Positions 56,031-64,000 of a DNA stretch of 64,000 nucleotides are shown one piece after another (position 1 is the stretch's first letter; every line of letters starts with the position of its first letter). The stretch is taken from NCBI GenBank assembly GCA_965247965.1, contig OZ252053.1, positions 1,488,001 to 1,552,000 of the forward strand, given 5' to 3'. The stretch comes from UBA7328 sp965247965. Lineage in GTDB: Bacteria > Bacteroidota > Bacteroidia > Chitinophagales > Saprospiraceae. Made by a program: the position numbers and the translations under genes. The notes under the pieces were generated by a model. That model saw nothing but the letters and a program-made list of their open reading frames with translations, ran no database searches and was not told where the DNA came from.

Positions 56031-56131
56031 TATTGATTGCTCTTCAGATCAATAATTGGAATGAGTACCGAAAGGATAGGGTTAAAGAAAAAATTATTCT
56101 GCAAAGCCTTTTGGAAAACCTTGAGACCAAC

Positions 56132-58009
56132 ATTGAGTCCACTCCGATTACCACACATTTTTCAAGCGTACATTTGCCAGCTGCGGCCAAAACCCTGGAA
56201 TTTTCTTAAGTGCAATATTGTTGCATAAGCATTCCTGAGGGTTGCGATGATGATATTTGGAAATCCGAGGGCATTTTCGATCAATTTATCGTTAATTCTT
56301 CTAAAATTCGTCCAAAGTACTCGTGACAGGACATAAATTTGACATTTGAATAAACCCCGATATAATATTTTGTTCCTTTTTTTGAGCCGGTGAAAACATT
56401 GATGTATGGTCGATTCCACATTGGCTCTTAGATTGTGGGTGTGCTCATCTAATGTTTCTTGCATCTGTTGAAATAAAAAATAGTTTTCTACTTCATCTTT
56501 GGTCATATACCGACCTCGGGTGTCGTGTTTAATGACGTATTTGTTGGTCTTCTCGTTAAACTTTACCGCGCACTGTTCTCCTGTCTTTTTTCGCCATACT
56601 TGAAGATTGTTATTCTCATCTCGTTTCATTGTATAGGCCTGCTTTCCCCCTTTTGTATTAGCTAACTTCCATTCGGGCGTGGTCGTTTCTGACATTGCTT
56701 TTCTGTTGGCCTTGCTGTCGTATCCGCCATCCGTGATGGCCTGTTCTATTTTATTCTTTTCTTGACCTGATTCATCCTTATCTGGATTTAATACATCCTG
56801 GATATGGTCGATAGATTCGATTAAAAACTCGTCTTCTGTAATATTGGCCGGTACTACCTGGGCATCTACGATTAGGTCTATTTCATTTTCTTCTGTACAC
56901 GTTTCACTTATGTTGGCATGATAGCCCGATATGGTCTGTTTATTTTCTGCTTTACCTTTAGTACGGTAGGCAGCATCAGGATCATGAATGGACTGCACAC
57001 TGCCACTCGATATGTCTCTTGCAGCTTTGGGTCTCGGAGTATTCTCCTGTTTAGTTTGCTGTTCAGATTCATCACAGACCGCGCTGATTTTTGTTTTATC
57101 ATCAGAGGCACTCGGAGGTTTTTGCTCATTAGATTCCTCTGATTGTTCTTCATACTGTTCTTCGTAGAGCCGCTTGAGATCTTGGTAGCCTGTCAATCCC
57201 GCCGCCTGGCCATGACTCAAGAGTACCTTTATGATCTTACCCATACCTACTAGCAGTTCCTCTTTTTCTTTTTTGTTTAATGGGTAGACAATATTGGAGG
57301 CACTTTGGCTTTTTAGCTTTTCTAAAAGCTCGCATGATTCTTTATCCAATTGATCTGTAAGCAGTTCTACCATAAGGTCTTTACTGCATACTCGTACAGC
57401 TTCGATTATCATCTGGACTCGAGTGCAGCGTGCAATATTGGAATTAATCAACTTCGAATCCAATCGTATTTTCTTACCGCTCACCTTGTATTGCTCTATC
57501 TGCCCAATAGTGATTTGTTTAAATGCCGCCTTCATCAAATCCTCCCCATGGTCTTCATTATACTCTACCATGCTCTGTCTGAACTTATAGTAAGTCGATT
57601 CGGTCGGAATATCCTCATTTATATTCGAATATCCCAAAGCAAGCATGACCCTGGTGTTGAATCGACATTCATCAAAAAGTTGTTCATCAGTCCAACCTTT
57701 ACCTTCTTTAAGGATAATCATTCCCATTAAAACTCTAATTGAGCAATTGGGCCGGCCTCCTTGATTATAAAGCACCTCGAACAATCCTTCGTCTATGCGA
57801 GATACCACTTCTTTAAAAAATATATTATGCCAACCATTTGGATCATCCAGAAGCTCTCGCTTCCGTTCTGATAGCATCCCTCCTATCGATTTGAATAGAT
57901 CAACTTGTGAATTTGTACTACGTTTAAACATATCACAAATTAAATATATATGTCATCTTATTGTAATATTTGACATGATTTATGATTTAGTTTTCGGAGT
58001 GGACTCAAT
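56132..58009 (-). mobile_element. IS1182-family insertion sequence
   Basis: Its ends are ATTGAGTCCACTCCGA and the inverted TCGGAGTGGACTCAAT, enclosing a 1878-bp element with one transposase. Joining the flanks restores the DUF6090 frame, which fixes the boundaries. A duplication is not evident. Confidence 0.85.
56162..57931 (-). CDS. IS1182-family transposase
   Basis: The 589-residue product starts with the family region GGRPNCSIRVLMGMIILKEG and WTDEQLFDECRFNTRVMLAL, followed by SGKKIRLDSKLINSNIARC (first Asp), QAITDGGYDSKANRKA (second Asp), and HNLRANVESTIHQCFHRLKK (Glu). A long, acidic, low-complexity insertion (about residues 255-330) lies between the first two. The gene is complete and fills the element. 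Confidence 0.88.
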   Translation of the reverse strand: MFKRSTNSQVDLFKSIGGMLSERKRELLDDPNGWHNIFFKEVVSRIDEGLFEVLYNQGGRPNCSIRVLMGMIILKEGKGWTDEQLFDECRFNTRVMLALGYSNINEDIPTESTYYKFRQSMVEYNEDHGEDLMKAAFKQITIGQIEQYKVSGKKIRLDSKLINSNIARCTRVQMIIEAVRVCSKDLMVELLTDQLDKESCELLEKLKSQSASNIVYPLNKKEKEELLVGMGKIIKVLLSHGQAAGLTGYQDLKRLYEEQYEEQSEESNEQKPPSASDDKTKISAVCDESEQQTKQENTPRPKAARDISSGSVQSIHDPDAAYRTKGKAENKQTISGYHANISETCTEENEIDLIVDAQVVPANITEDEFLIESIDHIQDVLNPDKDESGQEKNKIEQAITDGGYDSKANRKAMSETTTPEWKLANTKGGKQAYTMKRDENNNLQVWRKKTGEQCAVKFNEKTNKYVIKHDTRGRYMTKDEVENYFLFQQMQETLDEHTHNLRANVESTIHQCFHRLKKRNKILYRGLFKCQIYVLSRVLWTNFRRINDKLIENALGFPNIIIATLRNAYATILHLRKFQGFGRSWQMYA

Positions 58010-58712
58010 ATTGATATTTTGAATACATCCATTGAGACTGTCAACAATTTTCACAACTCAAGTAAACTCATCTTTTCCTTTTTCAGACAAGAAATTTCCT
58101 ATTCAGATTCTCTGGATAGTCATTTTTATAGGCTTGTGCTGATGGGGGCTATGCAAGGTGCTCTGACTGAAGACGGGTATGAATCGTTTAAAAATGCAGG
58201 TTTCGAATTGGTACGTTCAGAAACTTTGAAGAAGAAAATCATTTATGTATTTGAAGTAATTTATCAGAATTTGGACGAATGGCGTCGTAACATGATTTCG
58301 TTTAATCCTGTTTTCATGGAATTGCGTCATTCTGAGTTTATCCAATATGAAATGGGTATGAAACCTCAAAATATACAGACTATTTCAAAAAATAAGGATG
58401 CGCAAAGTGCCTTTTACACTGTCTTCCTGCTGAGAAACATTTTGTTGGAGCGTTTAAATGAATGCCTTGATGAAAGTCAAATCATCTCTCAACTCATCAA
58501 GGATGAATTGCAAGGTGCTGACTGATCCTGACAGTCATCGTCAGGAGAGCGTCAGTGGGTGAATGATGTCTGCTTGGCTTTTACCCGACCATTTAGTATA
58601 TGAAACAAGACAGCACTAATTAAAGATTTTTTAGCACAGATACATCTTCACATTAAAATATGCATTCACCTCCCAGCCACTTTTTTCATTGTCTGGCATC
58701 CAACTACCCGCT

Positions 58713-58735
58713 GTTCGAAGTTTAAAACTTCGAAC
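58713..58735. repeat. 23-base inverted repeat
   Basis: GTTCGAAGTTT and AAACTTCGAAC are exact inverted copies around one base. It could be an operator or a cruciform-forming site. Confidence 0.4.
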
Positions 58736-58817
58736 CCATATCAATCCTTTTCCTTCGTGCTGTTAGATCATATTCATTTGAAATATGATGTCTCAAATAT
58801 CGAGTTACAGAAAACCA

Positions 58818-58885
58818 AAAATTAATTTAACTTCCAACCTATTTCATTTCATAATCTTAGCATTCTCAAGAATTTGCAACATTAA
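58818..58885 (+). promoter_or_regulatory. Orphan DUF6090-type leader (copy 6)
   Basis: ATTAATTTAACTTCCAACCT then ATTTCATTTCATAATCTTAG matches copies 4 and 5 but is not followed by the expected gene. Confidence 0.45.
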
Positions 58886-58995
58886 TTGCTTTCCAAAAAC
58901 TATTGAGCGACCTTGTTTCATCGTTTACAAGTATTTCCTGTCCATCGCGACGTAGCTTGAGTGGGATAGGAAGACGTCATTAAGAGCTCGTCATC

Positions 58996-60602
58996 ATGAG
59001 GTATCTAAGGTCTGGCCGGTTTACTGTTTTATGCCTGTCACTTTTTGCGATTGTTTTTGCTACTGCGATTTGTAAAAACGGGTGGTCTCAAAGTCTTGAA
59101 CAGTCGGCTGAGACGCAGCCTGATCCTGGTGCAAAGGACCCCTCAGACCTACCCAGGTCGGGAGAAATCTCGCTGAAAATTGACGCTCTTGTCACCCCTC
59201 TTGCGAAATCAAATAATTATGCCGGTAATGTCCTCGTCGCTAATGGTGAAAAAGTCTTCTTCTCTCGATCTTATGGTAAAACGGATATCGAAAAAGACCT
59301 GGATCATGATCTGGAAACCCGTTTCTTTCTACGCTCGGCATCTATGATTTTCACATCAACAGCAATCTTGAAATTAGTTGATGAGGGGAAGTTGTCACTG
59401 CAGGCTCCGCTTTCCAAATTCCTGCCGGAATTTAAGAGAGCAAATGAAATCACGATTCACCACATGTTGGCGCAAAGGTCGGGCATACCAGCTATAGGAT
59501 CACAAGGGGGCATTCGGAGGGCACTTCTCTTGAAATACACACATAAGCCACATTCCCCAAATGACCTGGTGGACTATGTGCTCGATTATGATTTGCTGTT
59601 TGAACCAGAGGAAGAATACAATCATGGAAAATCCGAATACAATATCCTGGCCTATATTATCGAAAAGGTCACCGGTTTGAGTTATGGTGAATACTTGGAA
59701 GAAGCCATTTTTAGGCCTCTGGGCATGAAGAACTCGGGCCACTTTGGAAAAAAGGCCAGCAATACCGCGTAACGCGGCACGAGTTATTCCAACTTGGCTA
59801 GCGGACATGCACAAAAGGGATTTTCCGATTTAGACTATGCCGATAAAATACATTTGGTCGTCAAAGACCGGCCATGCCTCCATATATTCGACAACGGGTG
59901 ATCTACACAAATTTGCTGTAGCGATTCAAGAAAGAAAACTTCTTTCGGAAGGGGCCTGGAACAAAATTTTCACTGATTACGGAAGTCACTGGGGGTATGG
60001 TTGGAGTGTCAGTCCCCAAGACGGTTACAAGCGCCATCAGATCAATGGGCGGTCTCCGGGCTTTTCTTCCTATTTTGGCATTTACCCCAACGAAAATTTA
60101 ATCGTGATCATGCTCTCCAACATTTATATTTCGTTACCCTATTTTGTTGGTCCGAGCATTGCAGCCATTGCCATGGGAGAGAATTATGAACAACTGAATT
60201 TATCAACGGATCCGATGGCAACCCAATTTGCCAATGAGGTCATTGGGTCATACAGATTTGAAGATTTCTACCGACCGGGAGGGGCCGTTAAAATCAGTTT
60301 TAAAGATGGCATCCTTTATTCGGACGGCAACGCACTGATCCCGGTCAAAGAGGGACAACCAAATAACAAAATTTATTCACCGGCATTATTGGTCTACCCT
60401 ACAATTTCAAAAAAATGAAAAAAGAGAATACGCTCGATTGCTATTTGATGACTATATCGGGCGAAAATATCAAGGTGGCATTGCTGGTTTAGGATTTCGT
60501 AATCTAATTGTTATCGCTGCTGGATTCGCGGTAGTTTGTGTCATGCTAATACTTGGCCTGCGTCGATTTCGATCACGAATTAATGTAAGTGCTGCGAGCT
60601 AA
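58996..60602 (+). pseudogene. Exported serine hydrolase (class C beta-lactamase-like), multiply broken
   Basis: The first part has a signal-like N terminus (LCLSLFAIVFATAICKNG), then ETRFFLRSASMIFTSTAILK where the SxxK nucleophile motif is altered (S-M-I-F in place of S-x-x-K), and a YNHGKSEYNILAYIIEK region typical of the YxN motif. The 20-bp micro-insertion at 59765 brings an in-frame TAA. Beyond it SNLASGHAQKGFSDLDYADK continues, then a shift near 59840 leads to WSSKTGHASIYSTTGDLHKF (the KTG-like region) and a further shift near 60410 leads to a C-terminal membrane helix (LIVIAAGFAVVCVMLILGLR) ending at 60602. At least three disruptions make it a pseudogene. Loss of the Lys suggests it may never have been a standard beta-lactamase. 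Confidence 0.75.
59765..59784 (-). repeat. 20-bp TA-bounded micro-insertion, copy 6
   Basis: Identical core on the minus strand with TA at 59763-59764 and 59785-59786. In this orientation it contributes the stop codon that ends the first part of the hydrolase. Confidence 0.9.
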
Positions 60603-60624
60603 ACTTACGCCTCAAAGAACTGTT

Positions 60625-61902
60625 GGGTGTATCCCATTTTTTCGTTTAAGCAGCTTTTTTCCCAAGGAACTCAGAGAGTCTGTCCCATTGATTGTTCATT
60701 CTCAAATTTCTGAGACTGATTACGTTTGTAACTCCTTTTGGAGTCCATCTTTGTCCTGACAATTTACAGCGCTTTTGCACCAATGTTCTATGGGCTGCTT
60801 CTATGGCACCACTTCCAATTTGTAGCCCTTTTTCTCTATATTTTGGATATTCCATCCTGTGGATGTTGTTGTTTAAATAGACCAATAATTTCTCTTTCTT
60901 TTCTTTTTTCTTTTCTGTTTTACATTCTATGTTCTCCACCATTTTTAAGGCAGCTTGTCCTCCCTTTTTCAATAGTGTTTCCCTTATGGTGTCTAACCAC
61001 TCTTTTCTCTTTTCTTTTCTATGTATCGCTACTTTTGAAAAGTCTGAAAAATGTTCTAAGGCATGATAATAATCCAGTATTTGCAAAGCCTCTGGATATT
61101 CTGAGCTAAACCAATCTCCCAACCATTTCGCTCCGTCTATTATTATGACCAACCTGTCTTTTAGATCTTCGTAGGTATCCAGATATTCTGACATCTTTCG
61201 TTCAAATTCTTCATGCCCACCTAAATGAAAACAATACCACGATTCTTTGATAAAACTCCTGGTATCGCTCAGTTTAAGTACTTCTTTACCTTTATAAACC
61301 CTTCCTACTTTTACTTCTTTCCAATCACTCGGTCTGGTCAACACCATCCCTCCATCTGCATGTGCATATACTACCTCATCGGACTCCGCTTTGGGCTTAC
61401 TTTGTACATCTTCTCTTTGCTCCTCCAGCCATTTTTCACCCTCCTCTCCAAGACTTTGACATACTCTGTGTATGCTGTTGTCGCTCACATCAAGTTGCAT
61501 CGTCTTTTTTAGTAATTCACTACTCGATTGGTAGCATTCACTTTGCCCTACATATGCTGTGATATCCTTCAGCATCGGACTCAGTTTTACTCCTTTGACC
61601 TCTTTTACAAATCGATGTGAGTTGTCCAGTTCAAGTTTTCCGTAATAGCCTATTATGCTTTTTTTTTACGATAATCTTCATCGGCTTCTCCTATGGTCTG
61701 TTCTATCACATTGCGACTTAATTCTTTAAGAAGCTCCACCGATTTGGTTTCAAATTCATAAAAGCTTTCTGCGGTTTTCTCTTTAAGTTCTATCTCATCC
61801 AAAAGTTGGCTAAACTGGTTCAGTAATTTAGCCTTGTCCATTTTTGAATGTATTTTGGTTTATGCTAATTTAACCATTTTTGCGAAAAACTGGGATACAC
61901 CC
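60625..61902 (-). mobile_element. ISKra4-family insertion sequence
   Basis: The inverted ends GGGTGTATCCCATTTTTTCG and, from the right, GGGTGTATCCCAGTTTTTCG bound a 1278-bp element holding one transposase in two frames. Confidence 0.8.
60646..61841 (-). CDS. ISKra4 transposase, candidate -1 frameshift on an A-run
   Basis: The first frame (61841-61653) reads MDKAKLLNQFSQLLDEIELK and ends RKKKA at a run of nine A residues. Slipping back one base there continues as IIGYYGKLELDNSHRFVKEV and into the main body: YAHADGGMVLTRPSDWKEVK (first Asp), LVIIIDGAKWLGDW (second Asp) and GLQIGSGAIEAAHRTLVQKR (Glu region) to 60646. Programmed -1 frameshifting is a common way to make the full ISKra4 protein, so this is likely to be functional rather than broken. 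Confidence 0.8.
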
Positions 61903-61960
61903 GAACTGTTTTTCAGTCTTCGAGAAATTAATATTTTTAGCGCAAAAGAATACAACATCA

Positions 61961-63673
61961 ATGAAAAGACGATTCTTTTTAAAAAATACAACTGGTGCCG
62001 CGGCGTTAGGTGCTTTCTCAAATGTCCTAACATCCGAACTTTTGCAACCGCAGACAAGAAAACCAACTCAAGAATTTATTCGCGAAATGGTCCGCGAAAA
62101 TGACAAGCAGGTTCCCCATTTTTTGGAAAATCAGCAAAAGGATACTACACATCCTTATTTTGGAGGGACCCCAAATGGGTATGGCATTTACATGGCTTAT
62201 GGCCCAGCCGGATTAATTAAACGATTGACGGTTTCCTTTTGTACCACTCTGTCTTCGTATTACCTGGACCCCGCCTTGCTTGCCTCAATGGAAATTGCGG
62301 CATCCTGCCTCCTAAAATTTCAGCATCAAGATGGGACTATCGATCTTCTGACAACAAATTTTCACTCTCCACCAGATGCGGGATTCATAACCGAACATAT
62401 TGCACCGGCTTATGAGTTGCTGCGACGATTGCAAGAACAGCCGGTGAATCTTATGAATCTGCTCAGGAAATTTCTTTTGAATGCCGGACGCGCTATGTCA
62501 ATTGGCGGTATTCACACACCGAATCATCGATGGGTGGTAAGTATGGCGCTATCAAGAATATATTCATTATTTCCCGATGCCGCCTTTGCCAAACGCGTGG
62601 ATGAATGGCTCGCCGAAGGAATCGATATCAATGAAGACGGTGAGTATACCGAAAGAAGTAACGGCTATTCCGCTCTTTCAAATCTTTCCTTGATCACGAT
62701 TGCGCGTCTTATGAACAAGCCTCATCTCCTCGATCCGGTTCGAAAAAATCTTGAATTGGCGCTGTACTACCTTCACTCCAACAATGAAATTGTCACTGAA
62801 ATTTCTAAGCGAAGTGATCAATACCAGGTGACTGATCTGAGAAGGTTCTTCTATCCCTACTATTACATGGCCATTAAAGATCAGAACCCAAGATTTGCCT
62901 GGGCTAGTGATTTAATAAAAGATCATACCGCTACGTCGTCGCTTCTTGGCAATCTTCCACATTTCCTTGAGGATGATTTCCTTTTGAGGCCCTTGCCAGA
63001 GTCGGAGAGGCCTGAGAATAATTATTTGCGTCACTTTGAAAAGACGGATCTGATCCGTTGGAGAATAGGAGATATTGATATAAGTGCTCTTAGGGACAAT
63101 GAGGTGTTTTTTACGCTGCACAAAAAGCAAGCTGTACTTCAAGCTATTCGCTTTGCCTCAGCCTTTTTTGGAAAGGGACAATTTATTGCACAAACTATGG
63201 AATTGGACGGGGATAAAATTATCCTGGAGCAAAAATTGGAAGGACCGTACTTTCAACCTTTTCAGGCAGATCAAATTTCCGGAGATGGGAATTGGGAAAA
63301 CATGCCAAGAGAACTAAGGCTCCAAAGTGAGGTTCAGCATCTCACCAGCCGGGTAACCATAACGCAAAATGACCGCATCTTTGATGTGCAGTTCGATATT
63401 CATGGGACCTCCAACGTGCCAGTAGCGATAGAACTAGCCTTTAGAAAAGGCGGTATTTTACGCGGCGTCGAAAAGGTTAGTGGATTTGAAGAGGCGTATC
63501 TATTGAACTCATCAAATGGAACATATCGCATAGAAACGGATGTAATAAACTTTGGTCCTGGTAGAACAGAACATACCTGGACACAACTTCGGGGAGCGCT
63601 GCCAAAGCTCGACGCGATGAGCGTTTACATAACTGGATTTACTCCATTTCAGTACACCCTCAAAGTAGGCTGA
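61961..63673 (+). CDS. Tat-exported protein, possible (alpha/alpha)-barrel polysaccharide enzyme
   Basis: I place the start at 61961, giving MKRRFFLKNTTGAAALGAFS, a Tat-type signal; the longer frame starts within the ISKra4 end. The 571-residue product then shows many helices in pairs (ALLASMEIAASCLLKFQHQD; TNFHSPPDAGFITEHIAPAY; NAGRAMSIGGIHTPNHRWVV) followed by a beta-rich second half (VTITQNDRIFDVQFDIHGTS). That is the general plan of alginate- and heparin-lyase or glycosidase families, but no catalytic motif was identified. ISKra4 lies 58 bp upstream, so the native promoter may be lost. Confidence 0.55.
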   Translation: MKRRFFLKNTTGAAALGAFSNVLTSELLQPQTRKPTQEFIREMVRENDKQVPHFLENQQKDTTHPYFGGTPNGYGIYMAYGPAGLIKRLTVSFCTTLSSYYLDPALLASMEIAASCLLKFQHQDGTIDLLTTNFHSPPDAGFITEHIAPAYELLRRLQEQPVNLMNLLRKFLLNAGRAMSIGGIHTPNHRWVVSMALSRIYSLFPDAAFAKRVDEWLAEGIDINEDGEYTERSNGYSALSNLSLITIARLMNKPHLLDPVRKNLELALYYLHSNNEIVTEISKRSDQYQVTDLRRFFYPYYYMAIKDQNPRFAWASDLIKDHTATSSLLGNLPHFLEDDFLLRPLPESERPENNYLRHFEKTDLIRWRIGDIDISALRDNEVFFTLHKKQAVLQAIRFASAFFGKGQFIAQTMELDGDKIILEQKLEGPYFQPFQADQISGDGNWENMPRELRLQSEVQHLTSRVTITQNDRIFDVQFDIHGTSNVPVAIELAFRKGGILRGVEKVSGFEEAYLLNSSNGTYRIETDVINFGPGRTEHTWTQLRGALPKLDAMSVYITGFTPFQYTLKVG

Positions 63674-63735
63674 AGACCAATCTAGCGTACCTTGTCTGGT
63701 GACCATATATTATCGTTTAGTTTAACCTTGGGTCA

Positions 63736-63944
63736 GTAATTCTCAGTTTAGAAAAAACGATGGTGTTGAGGTGACATCCCAGCCCGGCTGGCAGGTTTTT
63801 GAAAAAAAGGTGTCATCTCAGTGATTTGCCGTCGCTCTTGAGCTTAAGATGACACCTTCTGCCTTCCGATTACCATCGAAATTCATAACCTGCCCGTCCG
63901 GTCTAGGCGGGGATGTCACCTTGTCAGCGTAAACTGAGAATTAC
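63736..63944. repeat. Terminal inverted-repeat element or MITE
   Basis: GTAATTCTCAGTTTA opens the segment and its exact inverted copy closes it. Inside lie a second pair (GGTGACATCCC and GGGATGTCACC) and a third (AGGTGTCATCT and AGATGACACCT). It holds no gene. The nested inverted ends suggest a non-autonomous element; it could also fold as a long hairpin. Confidence 0.6.
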
Positions 63945-64000
63945 CCGCATTGCGCGCTTTACACTCTAACCCCCAAATAGTTAGAGTAAGCTTGTATAAC

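Larger units (their letters stand above)
55903..58525 (+). pseudogene. DUF6090-type protein split by micro-insertion and IS1182
   Basis: The gene begins MLIFLRKIRQSLINSGATRK then YLLYTIGEIALVVIGI. The 20-bp insertion at 56011 breaks it, after which LIALQINNWNEYRKDRVKEK continues. The IS1182 at 56132-58009 interrupts after NLETN, and joining the flanks gives NIDILNTSIETVNNFHNSSK and on to a stop at 58525. Removing both insertions leaves 723 nt, or 241 codons, the normal family size. This makes it the best reference for the other broken copies. Function unknown; one membrane helix and a helical outer domain are predicted. Confidence 0.85.
58526..58995. other. Gene-free region with palindrome and orphan leader
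   Basis: No gene is seen. GTTCGAAGTTTAAAACTTCG (58713 onward, with AAC) is a near-perfect inverted repeat. A copy of the DUF6090 leader lies at 58818-58885 but no DUF6090 gene follows, so a gene may have been deleted before the serine hydrolase gene. Confidence 0.4.

Noticed and set aside
1..64000. CRISPR array, rRNA or tRNA genes
   Set aside because: No regularly spaced direct repeats with unique spacers, no rRNA blocks and no clear cloverleaf sequences were seen.

Overview
This window looks like part of a Bacteroidota chromosome, probably a Cytophagales-type marine or sediment lineage. The evidence is a type IX secretion C-terminal sorting domain, a GLPGLI-family protein, several DUF6090-type membrane proteins, lipoproteins with short lipoboxes, a propeller/Y_Y_Y hybrid sensor kinase, and low-GC intergenic DNA. 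No rRNA, tRNA or CRISPR array was found. The region is an accessory landscape crowded with mobile DNA. It holds about eleven insertion sequences or transposon remnants (IS6, IS1595, several IS4 groups, IS630, IS5, IS1182, ISKra4, a large unclassified DDE element, a deleted Tn3) and at least four families of short non-autonomous elements (162, 224, 144 and 228 bp). Many host genes are broken.

Layout. 1-7100: a truncated TolB/TPR signalling gene, a secreted GATase-like protein, Tat-exported D-2-hydroxyacid dehydrogenase and RraA-family genes, and fragments of an acyl-CoA synthetase, a tyrosine recombinase, a kelch protein and a haloalkane dehalogenase. 7600-13900: IS6, then one large secreted gene (HAF repeats plus T9SS tail) carrying four insertions; removing them restores the frame apart from one single-base shift. 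14100-19400: a lipoprotein, a broken hydrolase, a secreted protein split by a 228-bp element, and a DUF6090 gene split by four insertions. 19700-26600: a GC-rich chimeric glycosidase-like gene, a membrane cupin, nested IS4 elements and decayed serine recombinases. 26850-35450: alkaline phosphatase, a large IS, a GLPGLI protein, a mini-Tn3, and a MarR-headed operon (DUF481 protein, isochorismatase-like enzyme, MATE fragment). 35970-44790: a histidine kinase with a response-regulator/nucleotide cyclase, RNase H, and a giant propeller hybrid kinase/cyclase. 45000-50500: IS5, cyclase and DUF6090 remnants, a sulfatase and a GH36-like glycosidase. 51087-55750: an intact DctQ-DctM-GH32-DctP cluster. 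55900-64000: a DUF6090 gene split by IS1182, a decayed serine hydrolase, ISKra4, a Tat-exported protein of unknown function and a terminal inverted-repeat element.

The most unusual signal is a perfectly conserved 20-bp sequence, ACTCGTGCCGCGTTACGCGG, present six times. Every copy is bounded by TA on both sides and behaves as a 22-bp insertion (20 bp plus a TA duplication) in unrelated genes: an IS1595 transposase, three DUF6090 paralogues at the same codon, a serine hydrolase, and a site just after a glycosidase. At the five non-IS sites the flanks resemble TTGGRATA^YTG. I do not recognise it as a described element. A second signal is a conserved leader of about 70-100 bp upstream of DUF6090-type genes and of the TolB/TPR gene. 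The broken genes carry several single-base frameshifts, some in homopolymers, so sequencing error must be excluded for those individually.
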